A stretch of DNA of 62,786 nucleotides from JADHUC01 sp964617665 (GTDB taxonomy: Bacteria; Planctomycetota; Planctomycetia; Pirellulales; Pirellulaceae). Positions within the stretch are counted from its first letter, which is position 1. Every line of letters begins with the position of its first letter. The position numbers and the translations under genes are program-made. The notes beneath the pieces were generated by a model. It saw only the letters and a program-made list of their open reading frames with translations. It made no database searches and was not told the DNA's origin. The DNA is taken from positions 1-62,786 of the forward strand of contig CAZUAH010000014.1 in the NCBI GenBank assembly GCA_964617665.1. Reading direction: 5' to 3'. This document shows positions 45,688-54,543 of the stretch, one piece after another.

Positions 45688-47244
45688 ATGAATGTGAACA
45701 TCTCGCGCTGCGGCGCCGTGGCTGGTCTTCTGCTGATACTGTCCGCAGATGCTGCCACGGCCGAGTTGCGTCTTCCTGCTGTTATCTCGGACGGGATGAT
45801 TCTGCAGCAGGACCACGCGAATTCTCTTTGGGGATGGGCAAAGCCTGGCGAGAAAGTCGTTGCGACTGTCGCGGGTCACACCGTATCTGGCAGAGCGGGG
45901 CAAGACGGACGCTGGCAGGTTTCGCTTCCACCGTTTACCGCCAGTTCTGAGCCGATCGAAATCCACTTGCGGACATCGTCGGGATCCGAACGGATCATTC
46001 GTGATGTATTGGTCGGCGAAGTCTGGTTCTGCACCGGACCGTCCAACATCTTTTGGCCTGTGAAACGCTGTGACAACGCGGAACAGGAGATTGCCGCCGC
46101 CAAGTATCCGGAGATCCGCTTCTTCACCGTCAAGCTGAATTTGGCCGACGAGCCTCAAGACGATTGTGTGGGCAACTGGTTTGCTTGCAGTCCTCGGACC
46201 GTGGGTGACGTCTCGGGCATTGGCTACTTCTTCGCGCGCCGAATTCACAAAGAAAAGGACGTTCCAGTCGGCGTATTGCAGAGCTTCTTGGGCGGAACAC
46301 GGGTCGAAGCGTGGACAAGCAAGGAGGCACTTGATTCGCAGCCTGCGTTGCGTCCGATCGTTCGGTGGTGGAAAGACGCGATTGCCAGCTTCGACACGGA
46401 CCAAGCAATGGCAGACTACCAGCGCGAGTTGAAACGCTGGAAGCAAGTGGCCGCCGATGCTGAGAAGCAAGGCAGAAAGCCGCCGCTCCGTCCCACCAGA
46501 CCGGAAGACCCGCGCACGTCGCGACATCGGCCAGCTTGTCTGTACAACGGAATGGTCGCGCCGTTGATCCCCTTCGGTATTCGTGGCGTGATTTCCTACC
46601 AGGGGCTAGGAAACCTCTACTGGGCAGAACACAGTCAAGTTCTTCTGTCGACGATGATCCGGGATTGGCGTTCCCGTTGGGAGCAAGGACCGTTTCCCTT
46701 CGGGATGGTACAGCCAGCCCCGTTTCCCTGTGACCGATGGCCAAAGCAGCACAAGGATGCGTACTCTCTACAACGTGAATCCCAACTGCTTGTCTTGGAC
46801 GAGCTTCCCAATACAGGCGTCGCGCCGACCATGGATATTGGCGACCTGGGCGAATTGCACTTCACCAACAAACAGGACGTCGGCAAACGGTTGGCTAACT
46901 GGGCATTGGCAACGGTCTACGGAAAAGATGTGCCGTACGCCGGACCGCTCTACGAGTGGATGGCAATCGAAGGCAGCAAAATCCGGATTCGATTCAAGCA
47001 CACCGCAAAGGGGCTGGCGACCAGCGACGGCCGTGCACCAACGCATTTCACCATTGCCGGTGAGAACAAGATATTCCATCCTGCGGAGGCGGTGATCGAA
47101 GGAAACACGGTTCTGGTCCACAGCAAAGACGCGGACAAGCCAACCGCCGTCCGTTTCGCCTGGAGCGACACAGCGATTCCGAACCTGGTCAACAGCGACG
47201 GGCTGCCTGCGTCTCTTTTCCGAACGGACGTACCCACGCCTTGA
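45688..47244 (+). CDS. sialate O-acetylesterase-like secreted protein with altered motifs
   Basis: A 518-residue SGNH-hydrolase-type protein. ATG 45688 has GGAG upstream and gives the leader ISRCGAVAGLLLILSADAATA. The order of blocks is that of sialate O-acetylesterases: LPAVISDGMILQQD, VLVGEVWFCTGPSN, CLYNGMVAPLIPFGIRGVIS, then DIGDLGELHFTNKQDVGKRLA. Compared with the family, GQSN reads GPSN (the Ser remains), WYQGESN reads SYQGLGN, and the catalytic DIHP block reads ELHF. The changed positions make full esterase activity doubtful. It is probably cotranscribed with the DUF885 gene. Confidence 0.82.
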   Translation: MNVNISRCGAVAGLLLILSADAATAELRLPAVISDGMILQQDHANSLWGWAKPGEKVVATVAGHTVSGRAGQDGRWQVSLPPFTASSEPIEIHLRTSSGSERIIRDVLVGEVWFCTGPSNIFWPVKRCDNAEQEIAAAKYPEIRFFTVKLNLADEPQDDCVGNWFACSPRTVGDVSGIGYFFARRIHKEKDVPVGVLQSFLGGTRVEAWTSKEALDSQPALRPIVRWWKDAIASFDTDQAMADYQRELKRWKQVAADAEKQGRKPPLRPTRPEDPRTSRHRPACLYNGMVAPLIPFGIRGVISYQGLGNLYWAEHSQVLLSTMIRDWRSRWEQGPFPFGMVQPAPFPCDRWPKQHKDAYSLQRESQLLVLDELPNTGVAPTMDIGDLGELHFTNKQDVGKRLANWALATVYGKDVPYAGPLYEWMAIEGSKIRIRFKHTAKGLATSDGRAPTHFTIAGENKIFHPAEAVIEGNTVLVHSKDADKPTAVRFAWSDTAIPNLVNSDGLPASLFRTDVPTP

Positions 47245-47263
47245 CGAAGCGTGACCAAGGCCG

Positions 47264-48808
47264 TTATTGCGCAGTTTCCACCTGCGCCGTCTCCTGCAAC
47301 GCGTACAGCCGGTTCATGGTGCCGACGTACAGCGTGCCGTTGTCGGCAACGCATGTGCTGATGACAGGGGCGTCCAGTCGGACGTAGCTGATTACCCGTT
47401 TCTCCTTCCCTGCGGCCAGGACCCAGAATTCGCCGCGGCGCGTGCCGATGTAGACCTTGCCGTCGGCTACCAGCGTGGATGCCCACATGTCGCGGCCAGC
47501 GTCGTGGACCCAATACGGTTGCCCCGTCTGGGTGTCGACGCAATGTACCTTGCCGCCACAATCGGCCACGTAGACTAGACCGTCGTGGACGGAGGGCGTC
47601 GAGCAGCAATGACGCTCGACCGGATAGGACCAGATCAGCCCGCTTTCGGTGATGTCGCCCGTTTTGGTAGCGTCAACACACTTGAGCCACGCCTCGTTCT
47701 TGCCCCACCAAATGTCGCCGCCGTGCGTCACATAGATTCGGTCCTTGTGGAAAACCGGCATGCTCTTAATGTTGCTGGGGCTTTCGCGCCGATTGCGGAT
47801 GTAGCGATGGACGTTTTCCTTGGGTGCCGTCGGATCACAGTCAAACCGCCAAACGCGCTGTAACGCCTCGATCCTGCGTGCGGGGCGCGCGTCATCGGGC
47901 CGCAGAGCATCAAACGCATAGACCACCCCGTCACCGCCGGCGAAGAAAATCAGCCGTCGATCATTGACTACGCCCAAAGCCGGCGACGACCATGTGCTAT
48001 GAAAGATGCGAGGGCCGATGTCCTCGCGGTCTCGCGCCAACAACCGGCCAGTGGCCTTTTCGACAACCACCAGGCTGGGCGCATTGGGCTTGTCCACACC
48101 ATCGTGTCGACTGGTCAGTCCGTTGCTCGTGTTCACATAGAGAAATGGCCCGTCCAGGAGAATCGAACAGTTGGCCGAGTCATGGGGACGCACGCCCGCA
48201 GCGGACCGCAGGTCCAACAGCCAGAGGATGTCGGCATCCAACGGTCCGACTTCCATCGCGGGCTGGTCCCGCGGCGACATATGGCGGCCTTCGTCCAGAT
48301 AGGGCCCGTCGTTCCCGTTGGACAGCCCGTGCAGGTCCAGGCAGACTACTTCGTCCCGATTCGTCACGGTGTACACACGATCGCCTTCGATCGTTGGCGG
48401 CGAACACATGCCGGCGCGTGGCCAGTCGAGGTAGATGTCGCCTTCGAGCTTCGGCACCACCAATTGCCAAGTTAGGCTGCCGTCGGTTTCGTTGAAGCAC
48501 ATGGTCACTCCACGATCGCCACGATGGCGCGGGTCGCGAGGCTGTTCGTTGTTCGTGCCAATCAGCACCTTGCCTTCGGCAACTGTCGGGGTCGAGTAGC
48601 ATTCCGTGCCGATCGGTACGGACCACTTGACGTTCCGGCCCGTTTCCGGGTCGAAGCCGTCAGGCAAACCCGTCTCGTCCGATACCATATTCCGCGAAAA
48701 ACGCTCGCCCCATTGAGGTCGGTCATCGGCGGAAACGGCGGTCGCACCCGTCAAAAGGATACAGAAACCGACTAGAATGCTTCGTTGTCTATGAGATCGT
48801 CTGGGCAT
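47264..48808 (-). CDS. secreted PQQ-binding-like beta-propeller protein
   Basis: A 514-residue exported protein (leader RSILVGFCILLTGATAVSA) with repeated blade motifs: TPTVAEGKVLIGTNNE, PPTIEGDRVYTVTNRDEVVCLDLHG, TPSVHDGLVYVADCGGKVHCVDTQTG and STLVADGKVYIGTRRGEFWVLA. These are BamB/PQQ-dehydrogenase-type WD-like blades. No PQQ-binding disulfide or catalytic Asp block is evident, so it may be a binding scaffold rather than an alcohol dehydrogenase. ATG 48808 has GAGGAC upstream. It is convergent with the sialate-esterase-like gene, with 19 bp between stops. Confidence 0.83.
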   Translation of the reverse strand: MPRRSHRQRSILVGFCILLTGATAVSADDRPQWGERFSRNMVSDETGLPDGFDPETGRNVKWSVPIGTECYSTPTVAEGKVLIGTNNEQPRDPRHRGDRGVTMCFNETDGSLTWQLVVPKLEGDIYLDWPRAGMCSPPTIEGDRVYTVTNRDEVVCLDLHGLSNGNDGPYLDEGRHMSPRDQPAMEVGPLDADILWLLDLRSAAGVRPHDSANCSILLDGPFLYVNTSNGLTSRHDGVDKPNAPSLVVVEKATGRLLARDREDIGPRIFHSTWSSPALGVVNDRRLIFFAGGDGVVYAFDALRPDDARPARRIEALQRVWRFDCDPTAPKENVHRYIRNRRESPSNIKSMPVFHKDRIYVTHGGDIWWGKNEAWLKCVDATKTGDITESGLIWSYPVERHCCSTPSVHDGLVYVADCGGKVHCVDTQTGQPYWVHDAGRDMWASTLVADGKVYIGTRRGEFWVLAAGKEKRVISYVRLDAPVISTCVADNGTLYVGTMNRLYALQETAQVETAQ

Positions 48809-49158
48809 ATCAAGTCCTCAACCGAAAGCTCTCCATTCATCCCGTGGCTTACCGTGCCGCAGGCAGTGGACGGCCTTCGATCTTAACTGGGTAACTTCTG
48901 AATGTCACGTGGCGCTATGGTGGTGTTGGCGTCTGCCTCTTACGGTGACCACTTCGGTTTCATAGACACGGATTCTTCTCGAGTGAGGCGTTCTTTTCGT
49001 TTAGACGAAGGACCTTTCCACCTACTATTGCGTTGAGCACGCACTCCCGCTTGCGGGAGTGGGAACCAGAGAAAAGTTCCCGCAATGACGGAGTTCTGCT
49101 ACTATGCAGAGGAAGCTACTTTCCCTCTGTCGACGTCTCGTACCGAGGATACATACCG
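48809..49158. other. divergent intergenic region with a short hairpin
   Basis: About 350 bases between the PQQ-like gene and the Tat-exported unknown. CACTCCCGC (49042-49050) and GCGGGAGTG (49053-49061) form a perfect inverted pair around TT, upstream of the plus-strand gene, so it is not a terminator for either neighbour. I see no clear promoter hexamers or small gene. Confidence 0.5.
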
Positions 49159-50673
49159 ATGAGTAATCAACTCTCTCGCCGTACACTTCTGCGTCACGCC
49201 GTGGCTGGGGCGGCGTTGGGCATCGGGCATACCTCGCTTGCCGCAACTGGCCTACAGACGCGTGCTTCCGCAGGCGAAGGGACGACGGATGCCTCACGCG
49301 TCGAATCGCTGGTTCGGCTTCTGGAGGTAACGCCGCGAGATCAAGTCGTGGAAAAGGTCGGGGGGGAAATCAAGAAAGGTGCCAGCTATCTTGATGTGCT
49401 CGCGGCGTTGCTATTGGCGGGAGTGCAACATGTGCAGCCTCGGCCGTCGGTGGGCTACAAATTCCACACGGTTCTGGCCGTCATTTCGTACCATCTGATC
49501 GGCGATGGGCTTCCGGAACGTGATCGCTGGCTTCCGGTCTTCTGGGGAATCGACTATTTCAAAGCCGCTCAGGCAAGTGACGTGTCTGAAGGTGATTGGC
49601 GATTGAGCGCCGTCGACGAGGCCGCGATGCCATCCGCCGACATGGCTGGGACGGCACTTGTCCACGCGATGCAGCGTTGGGATGAACCGGCTGCCGACGC
49701 GGCGGCCGCCGCGGTCGCTCGGCACCTCAAGCCCAAGTCGGCTTTCGAGCTGTTCTGTCCACTTGGCGCGCGCGATTTTCGTTCGATCGGTCACAAAGCC
49801 ATTTTCGTTATGTGCGCGCAGCGGACATTGGACCTGGTCGGTTGGCACCACGCCGAGCCCGTACTCAGAAGCTTGGCTTACGCTTTGCTGATGCACGAGG
49901 GTGGTAATCCGGCCGATCGAAACGACCTGGCGGATCTACCTTGGCGGAGAAACGAAAAGTTGGGGGGCAAGATTCGAGGGGACTGGAAGGACGGACGTCT
50001 GAGCCTGGAAGCGACGACCGAACTGCTGGGCGTCCTGCGGAGCGGCTCCTACGAAGACGCAGCCGACGCTGTGATCGAACGGCTGAATCACGGCGCGTCG
50101 CCAACGTCTGTTTGGGATGCCATCTTCTGCGGTGCGGCAGAACTGCAATTGCGTCTGCCCAACATTGTGGCACTGCACGCTGTCACCACAACGCGTGCCA
50201 TCTATCACGCTTACCAGATCACCGTCCAGGACCGAACACGGCGGCTGTTGTTGCTGCAGAACGCCGCGATGCTGCCCATGTTTCGCGACGGTGCAGGGCA
50301 GCGCGGACGTCTGCAAGACGCCCCGATTGACGAGTTGGAGCCCATTGCACCGGAGAGTTCGGACGAAGCTGCGATCAAGGAAACCGTCGACGCGCTGGGG
50401 GGACAGAGACGCGTGGCGGCTCAGAAAATGCTCGGCTATCTCCAGTCCGGACGTCCGGCAGAACCACTGGTCGAGAGAATCCGCGAACTGGTCGCTCTGA
50501 AAGGTAATGGCACGCACGACTTCAAATTCACATCTGCGGCGTTGGAGAGTTTCAACCATCTCTCCGAGGCATGGCGAGCCCGATATCTCGCATGTGGAGC
50601 GATGCACTTCAGCGGACCGGACGAACGGGATCACGCGGTTGTCCAACGAACGCGTACGGCACTGGCCGGCTGA
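49159..50673 (+). CDS. Tat-exported protein of unknown function
   Basis: A 504-residue protein with a twin-arginine leader (NQLSRRTLLRHAVAGAALGI). ATG 49159 is supported by GAGGAT 8 bases upstream; the frame is open further back but without such a site. The body is helical, with recurring His residues (GYKFHTVLAVISYHL, IGHKAIFVMCAQRTLDLVGW, HHAEPVLRSLAYALLMHEG, LHAVTTTRAIYHAYQ). These suggest a metal or heme site in the exported protein. I recognise no characterised family; similar proteins occur in planctomycetes. It stands alone between a PQQ-like propeller and the convergent FHA-PP2C gene. Confidence 0.7.
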   Translation: MSNQLSRRTLLRHAVAGAALGIGHTSLAATGLQTRASAGEGTTDASRVESLVRLLEVTPRDQVVEKVGGEIKKGASYLDVLAALLLAGVQHVQPRPSVGYKFHTVLAVISYHLIGDGLPERDRWLPVFWGIDYFKAAQASDVSEGDWRLSAVDEAAMPSADMAGTALVHAMQRWDEPAADAAAAAVARHLKPKSAFELFCPLGARDFRSIGHKAIFVMCAQRTLDLVGWHHAEPVLRSLAYALLMHEGGNPADRNDLADLPWRRNEKLGGKIRGDWKDGRLSLEATTELLGVLRSGSYEDAADAVIERLNHGASPTSVWDAIFCGAAELQLRLPNIVALHAVTTTRAIYHAYQITVQDRTRRLLLLQNAAMLPMFRDGAGQRGRLQDAPIDELEPIAPESSDEAAIKETVDALGGQRRVAAQKMLGYLQSGRPAEPLVERIRELVALKGNGTHDFKFTSAALESFNHLSEAWRARYLACGAMHFSGPDERDHAVVQRTRTALAG

Positions 50674-50745
50674 ACCGCCACGAATACTTGCGGCGCTAGG
50701 GCGACAAATACCAAGCTCGTGGCCACTACGGTGCATCCAGTCATC

Positions 50746-52443
50746 CTACGGATTGCGACCGAACGTCATGATGGTTATGTCGTCGCTCTGCGGGTAACCG
50801 TTGGCGTGACGGCGTACATCCTCCAGCAGAAGCTTGCCCAACTGCTCGGCCTCGGGCGGCGACTTCTTGACGATCTCCATTACGCGTTCAATTCCATAGA
50901 GTTCCTGTTGCGGATTCATAGCCTCGTCGACTCCGTCCGTCATTATCAGGATCACGTCGCCCGGCTCCAGTTGGCACGTTTGGGCTTCGTAGGCATAATC
51001 TGGGAACATGCCGATTGCTGTTCCGGAAAGCTCTTTGTCGAACTGTTCGATCGTCCCGTCCGCTCGTCGAATGATCGGTGGCATGTGCCCCGCGTTCGAC
51101 AGAACCACCTCGTGGTTCTTGGTATCCACGAATGCGAGGACGTACGTGACAAAGCGGTCCCCGGCCCCGCTGTCGCACATGTGATCGTTGATAGCGTTAA
51201 TCGCTTCGACAACGTCGTGCACGTGACGGACGGTGCTCTGCACGCAGCTACCCATGCGGGTCATGATCAGCGCTCCGGGCACCCCCTTGCCAGATACATC
51301 GCCAAACGACAGGCAGACTTTATCATCGGGCAGTTCGAAGAAATCGTATAAGTCTCCCCCGACAGCCCGTGCCGAATCGTAGGAGGCATAGAATTGATAG
51401 CCTTCGACCGTGGGCATCTCGTCGGGCAAGAGAGCACGCTGCACTTCTCTGGCGATTTCCATATCGGCGTCCTGCTTCTGCTTTTCAGCAAAGGCTTGAG
51501 CCAGCCGTGCATTTTCGTAGGACAGAGCCGCTTGGCCGGCAACCGTCATCAAGATGTCCAGGTCGTTGTCGGTAAACTGCCCCAGCGCGCTTTGGGAGTC
51601 GATGCTGAGGATCCCCAGAACCTCGTCGTCCAGTCCTAGCAGCGGCACGCACATCATCGAGCGAATCTTGAGATCGGCGATCGACTCACTGCCACTGAAT
51701 TCTTCATCCGTGGCGGCGTCCGCCGAGAGGATGCCGGCCTTATCCGACAACACCTTCTTGACGATTGTGCGGCTGAGCCGCACAGTGCTGTCTTCGTCCT
51801 CTCGCCGATGCCGCATAGCGCGGGGCACCATCTCCCCCGACTCCTCGTCCTTCAGCAGGATGCAACCTCGATCGGCGTACATGAAGACATTGAAAAGACT
51901 GTCCAGGATCTTGGGCAGCAGGGCCGCCAAATCGACCGTGCCGGCCAGAGCGTTGCTGATTTCGAGAACCGCTTTCAGTTTGGCTTCGGGGTTGACATCC
52001 AAGGACCCAAAACGTCCCGCGCCGGTCACTTGCCCAGTGATGGTTGCCTCGCCCGCCTCGTCGATGTCTACTTGTGCGGCGCCCAGGTCCAGTGTGGCCA
52101 GTTGCGCGCCGGCAACCGTAGCAGACAGCTGTTTGGTGGCTGCGGCTTGCTGTTTGGCCGGGTCTTGAAAGCTGGCATGCGCGTTGCCAAACCTGATTGC
52201 GTCGTCGTGTTTCAGCTTGACGCGTCCCTCGACCCGTTCATCGTTCACGAAGGTTCCGTTGCGGCTGCCGATGTCCTCGATCGCGAACTCGCCACCTTCC
52301 CCGTGAATCATGGCGTGTCGCCCGGACACACTGCGCTCGCTGATTGTGACGGGACAGTCCGGATGACGTCCGATCTGAGTCTGCCTTTCCTTCAACTCGA
52401 AGTCTGTCTTATCGTCCTCAATCACGACGACTAATGTTGCCAT
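50746..52443 (-). CDS. FHA-GAF-PP2C (RsbU/SpoIIE-type) serine/threonine phosphatase
   Basis: A 565-residue cytoplasmic signalling protein. The FHA domain (about residues 5-90) contains IGRHPDCPVTISERSVSGRH and SRNGTFVND for phosphothreonine binding. A GAF domain follows (about 150-320, with MYADRGCILLKDEE and MMCVPLLGLDDEVLGILSID). A short coiled coil (KQKQDADMEIAREVQRALLP) leads to the PP2C catalytic domain with GGDLYDFFEL, GDVSGKGVPGAL, GHMPPII and a QSDDITIM metal block. Such enzymes dephosphorylate anti-sigma-factor antagonists or other switch proteins. ATG 52443 is preferred over 52455. A PAS histidine kinase lies divergently 690 bp away. Confidence 0.9.
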   Translation of the reverse strand: MATLVVVIEDDKTDFELKERQTQIGRHPDCPVTISERSVSGRHAMIHGEGGEFAIEDIGSRNGTFVNDERVEGRVKLKHDDAIRFGNAHASFQDPAKQQAAATKQLSATVAGAQLATLDLGAAQVDIDEAGEATITGQVTGAGRFGSLDVNPEAKLKAVLEISNALAGTVDLAALLPKILDSLFNVFMYADRGCILLKDEESGEMVPRAMRHRREDEDSTVRLSRTIVKKVLSDKAGILSADAATDEEFSGSESIADLKIRSMMCVPLLGLDDEVLGILSIDSQSALGQFTDNDLDILMTVAGQAALSYENARLAQAFAEKQKQDADMEIAREVQRALLPDEMPTVEGYQFYASYDSARAVGGDLYDFFELPDDKVCLSFGDVSGKGVPGALIMTRMGSCVQSTVRHVHDVVEAINAINDHMCDSGAGDRFVTYVLAFVDTKNHEVVLSNAGHMPPIIRRADGTIEQFDKELSGTAIGMFPDYAYEAQTCQLEPGDVILIMTDGVDEAMNPQQELYGIERVMEIVKKSPPEAEQLGKLLLEDVRRHANGYPQSDDITIMTFGRNP

Positions 52444-53134
52444 GGCTGTTCCCATCTGGTGAGGCGTTAAGCTATATGTTGACCCAGGCCAGTGTACACT
52501 ATTTCCCCAATTTGTTCATCGAGGCGGTTGATGCTCATTGACACCATCCGTTAATCGCCGCAAGGCCATGTCTCGCCTATTCGCGTTCCCACGCGTATCG
52601 AGTTCTCGGACTGCGGACCCTAAGTCGGCAATTCTGGCCAATATGCCTGCTGAAATCAATCTCTGTGTTCGACGAAGAAGACGAAAATGCCAACCACCGC
52701 ACGCGTCCTGGTAGATGCTGTTGTGATACGTGGCTTGGCTCTTGTCATTCAGCAGTGCCATTGCGCGTCTGGGTACAGGATCCCATGACTTACGTTGATG
52801 GGAAACGAGCCGGCCCGTCATCACGATTTTCGGTAGCGAGGGCATTTTGCATTACAGCGATTGGACCATATGCCACGTTGACGGCGTACCGTATTGATCC
52901 CAGCGGTGCATCCATCGAGAATCCGCACGACGAAGCCGTCCGAATGGCTCGCACCGACCACTCTTTCTGGTGTAGTGAGCGTTTTCGGTAGCCTTTTCGG
53001 TGTTGAACAATGTATCATACTGGCAGTAGCTTCTTCCAAAGCGACGAGTTGATCTGAGTGCCGGACAAGAAGGAAACTGGTGCGGCGCATCATTTCGAAT
53101 TCGTTGTTGGCCGGCCATTGGGGGAGATAGCGTC
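52444..53134. other. intergenic region with no supported gene
   Basis: About 690 bases between the divergent phosphatase and histidine kinase genes. Short open frames exist on both strands, for example 52516-52845 minus and 52665-52991 plus, but neither has a recognisable product or a convincing ribosome site. Regulatory sites for the two genes probably lie here; I cannot place them. Confidence 0.5.
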
Positions 53135-54466
53135 ATGGCCGAAGACTCTGACAATCGTTCGACAGACGATGTCGAAGCGTTGCGGGCACGAATCGCCCAA
53201 CTGCGGACTTTGCTCGGTGAAGAGCAAGCGAAACGCGAACAGGCAGAAGAAGCCCTGCAAGAGGACTGTTCGGACCGCGACGCGCATCTACGCGACCAGA
53301 CGACACCAGACCCGACAGAGCCTGAGCGCAGGGTCCAGGAAGAGATCCGAAAGCGAAGACGAGTCAAAGTCGCTCTGCGGGATTCCGAAGCGCTCTATCA
53401 TTCGCTTGTCGAGAATCTGCCCATCTGTGTGTACCGAATCGATATTGAGGGGCGCGTGACTTTCGGCAACTCGGCGTATTTGAAAGACTTGGGCCGCTCG
53501 CTCGATGAACTGCTCGGCAAGACCGTGTACGATATGTTCCCTGAGGAGCAGGCGACGAAATACGACGCTGACGACCGAAGCGTGATCGAAACGGGCGAGC
53601 CCTTTCGCGATGTCGAAGAGCATTACGTCCGTGGCGAGAAGATGTACGTGGAAGTCCTGAAATCTCCAGTCCACGACCACGAAGGACAGACGGTCGGCGT
53701 CCAAGGGCTGTATTGGGACGTCACGGCACGATGGCGTGCCGAAGAACAGCTGCAAAAGACGCTCGCGGAATTGGAACGATCAAACACGGACCTGCATCAA
53801 TTTGCCGGAGCGGCTTCACACGATTTGCACGCCCCGTTGCGACGTATCGTTACACTAGCCGAGCTTATCCGAGACGAATGGGAAACCCGACTCGATGCCG
53901 CGACACAGCAATACTTGGAATTCATCGTGTCGAACGCCGAGCAGATGCAGGAACTGATCCACGGCCTCTTGGCCCACTCTCGTGTGGGCGCGTTGGATGA
54001 ACCACTGGAGCAAGTCGATTGCGATGCGGCTCTCCGAAAGGCACTGAGCAATCTTGCGGATTCAGTACGCGAAAGTGGTGCGAAGGTAGACGTCGGACAC
54101 TTGCCGCAAGTCATGGCCAATAAGGTCGAGCTGACGCAGCTCTTTCAGAACCTGATCGCCAATGCCATCAAGTATCGTGGCGAAGAGCCGCCACGCGTGG
54201 ACATACACGCCGAAGGCCGCGAAGACGATTGGCTGTTTCGCGTTGCGGACAACGGCATCGGCATCGCACCAGAACACCACGAACAAGTATTTGAGGCGTT
54301 TCGCCGACTGCACGGAGACGAACGGTATCCGGGGACAGGGATCGGTCTGGCGACGTGCAAGAAGATCGTCGAGCGTCTGGACGGCCGCATCTGGGTCGAA
54401 TCGGAAGTGGGACGAGGCAGCACATTCCTGTTTACCCTGCCGAGACGAGGACTTCCGGCAAGCTGA
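53135..54466 (+). CDS. PAS-domain sensor histidine kinase
   Basis: A 443-residue soluble kinase. An N-terminal coiled coil (about residues 10-75) leads to a PAS domain (SLVENLPICVYRIDIEGRVTF through VQGLYWDVTARW). Then comes the dimerisation block ASHDLHAPLRRI, with phospho-His at about residue 229 in the phytochrome-kinase style. The ATPase domain has the N box (LFQNLIANAIKYRG), G1 (VADNGIGIAP) and G2 (GTGIGLATCKKIVERL). There are no membrane helices, so it senses a cytoplasmic signal. No response regulator is adjacent, making it an orphan in this window. GGGGGAGAT before the ATG is a weak ribosome site. Confidence 0.9.
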   Translation: MAEDSDNRSTDDVEALRARIAQLRTLLGEEQAKREQAEEALQEDCSDRDAHLRDQTTPDPTEPERRVQEEIRKRRRVKVALRDSEALYHSLVENLPICVYRIDIEGRVTFGNSAYLKDLGRSLDELLGKTVYDMFPEEQATKYDADDRSVIETGEPFRDVEEHYVRGEKMYVEVLKSPVHDHEGQTVGVQGLYWDVTARWRAEEQLQKTLAELERSNTDLHQFAGAASHDLHAPLRRIVTLAELIRDEWETRLDAATQQYLEFIVSNAEQMQELIHGLLAHSRVGALDEPLEQVDCDAALRKALSNLADSVRESGAKVDVGHLPQVMANKVELTQLFQNLIANAIKYRGEEPPRVDIHAEGREDDWLFRVADNGIGIAPEHHEQVFEAFRRLHGDERYPGTGIGLATCKKIVERLDGRIWVESEVGRGSTFLFTLPRRGLPAS

Positions 54467-54543
54467 GTCTGGGCTCTCCCGGGAACTCGTGGGGCATACC
54501 GCGGCTGTCCTCCGGCAAAGAATGTCGCCGGTACTCTCCGGGC

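Noticed and set aside
49042..49061. CRISPR-like or riboswitch structure
   Set aside because: Only a single short palindrome with a 2-base loop; no repetition and no larger conserved fold visible.
52516..52845. 109-residue minus-strand open frame between the phosphatase and kinase genes
   Set aside because: No recognisable motif, no good ribosome site, and overlapping frames on the other strand look equally plausible.
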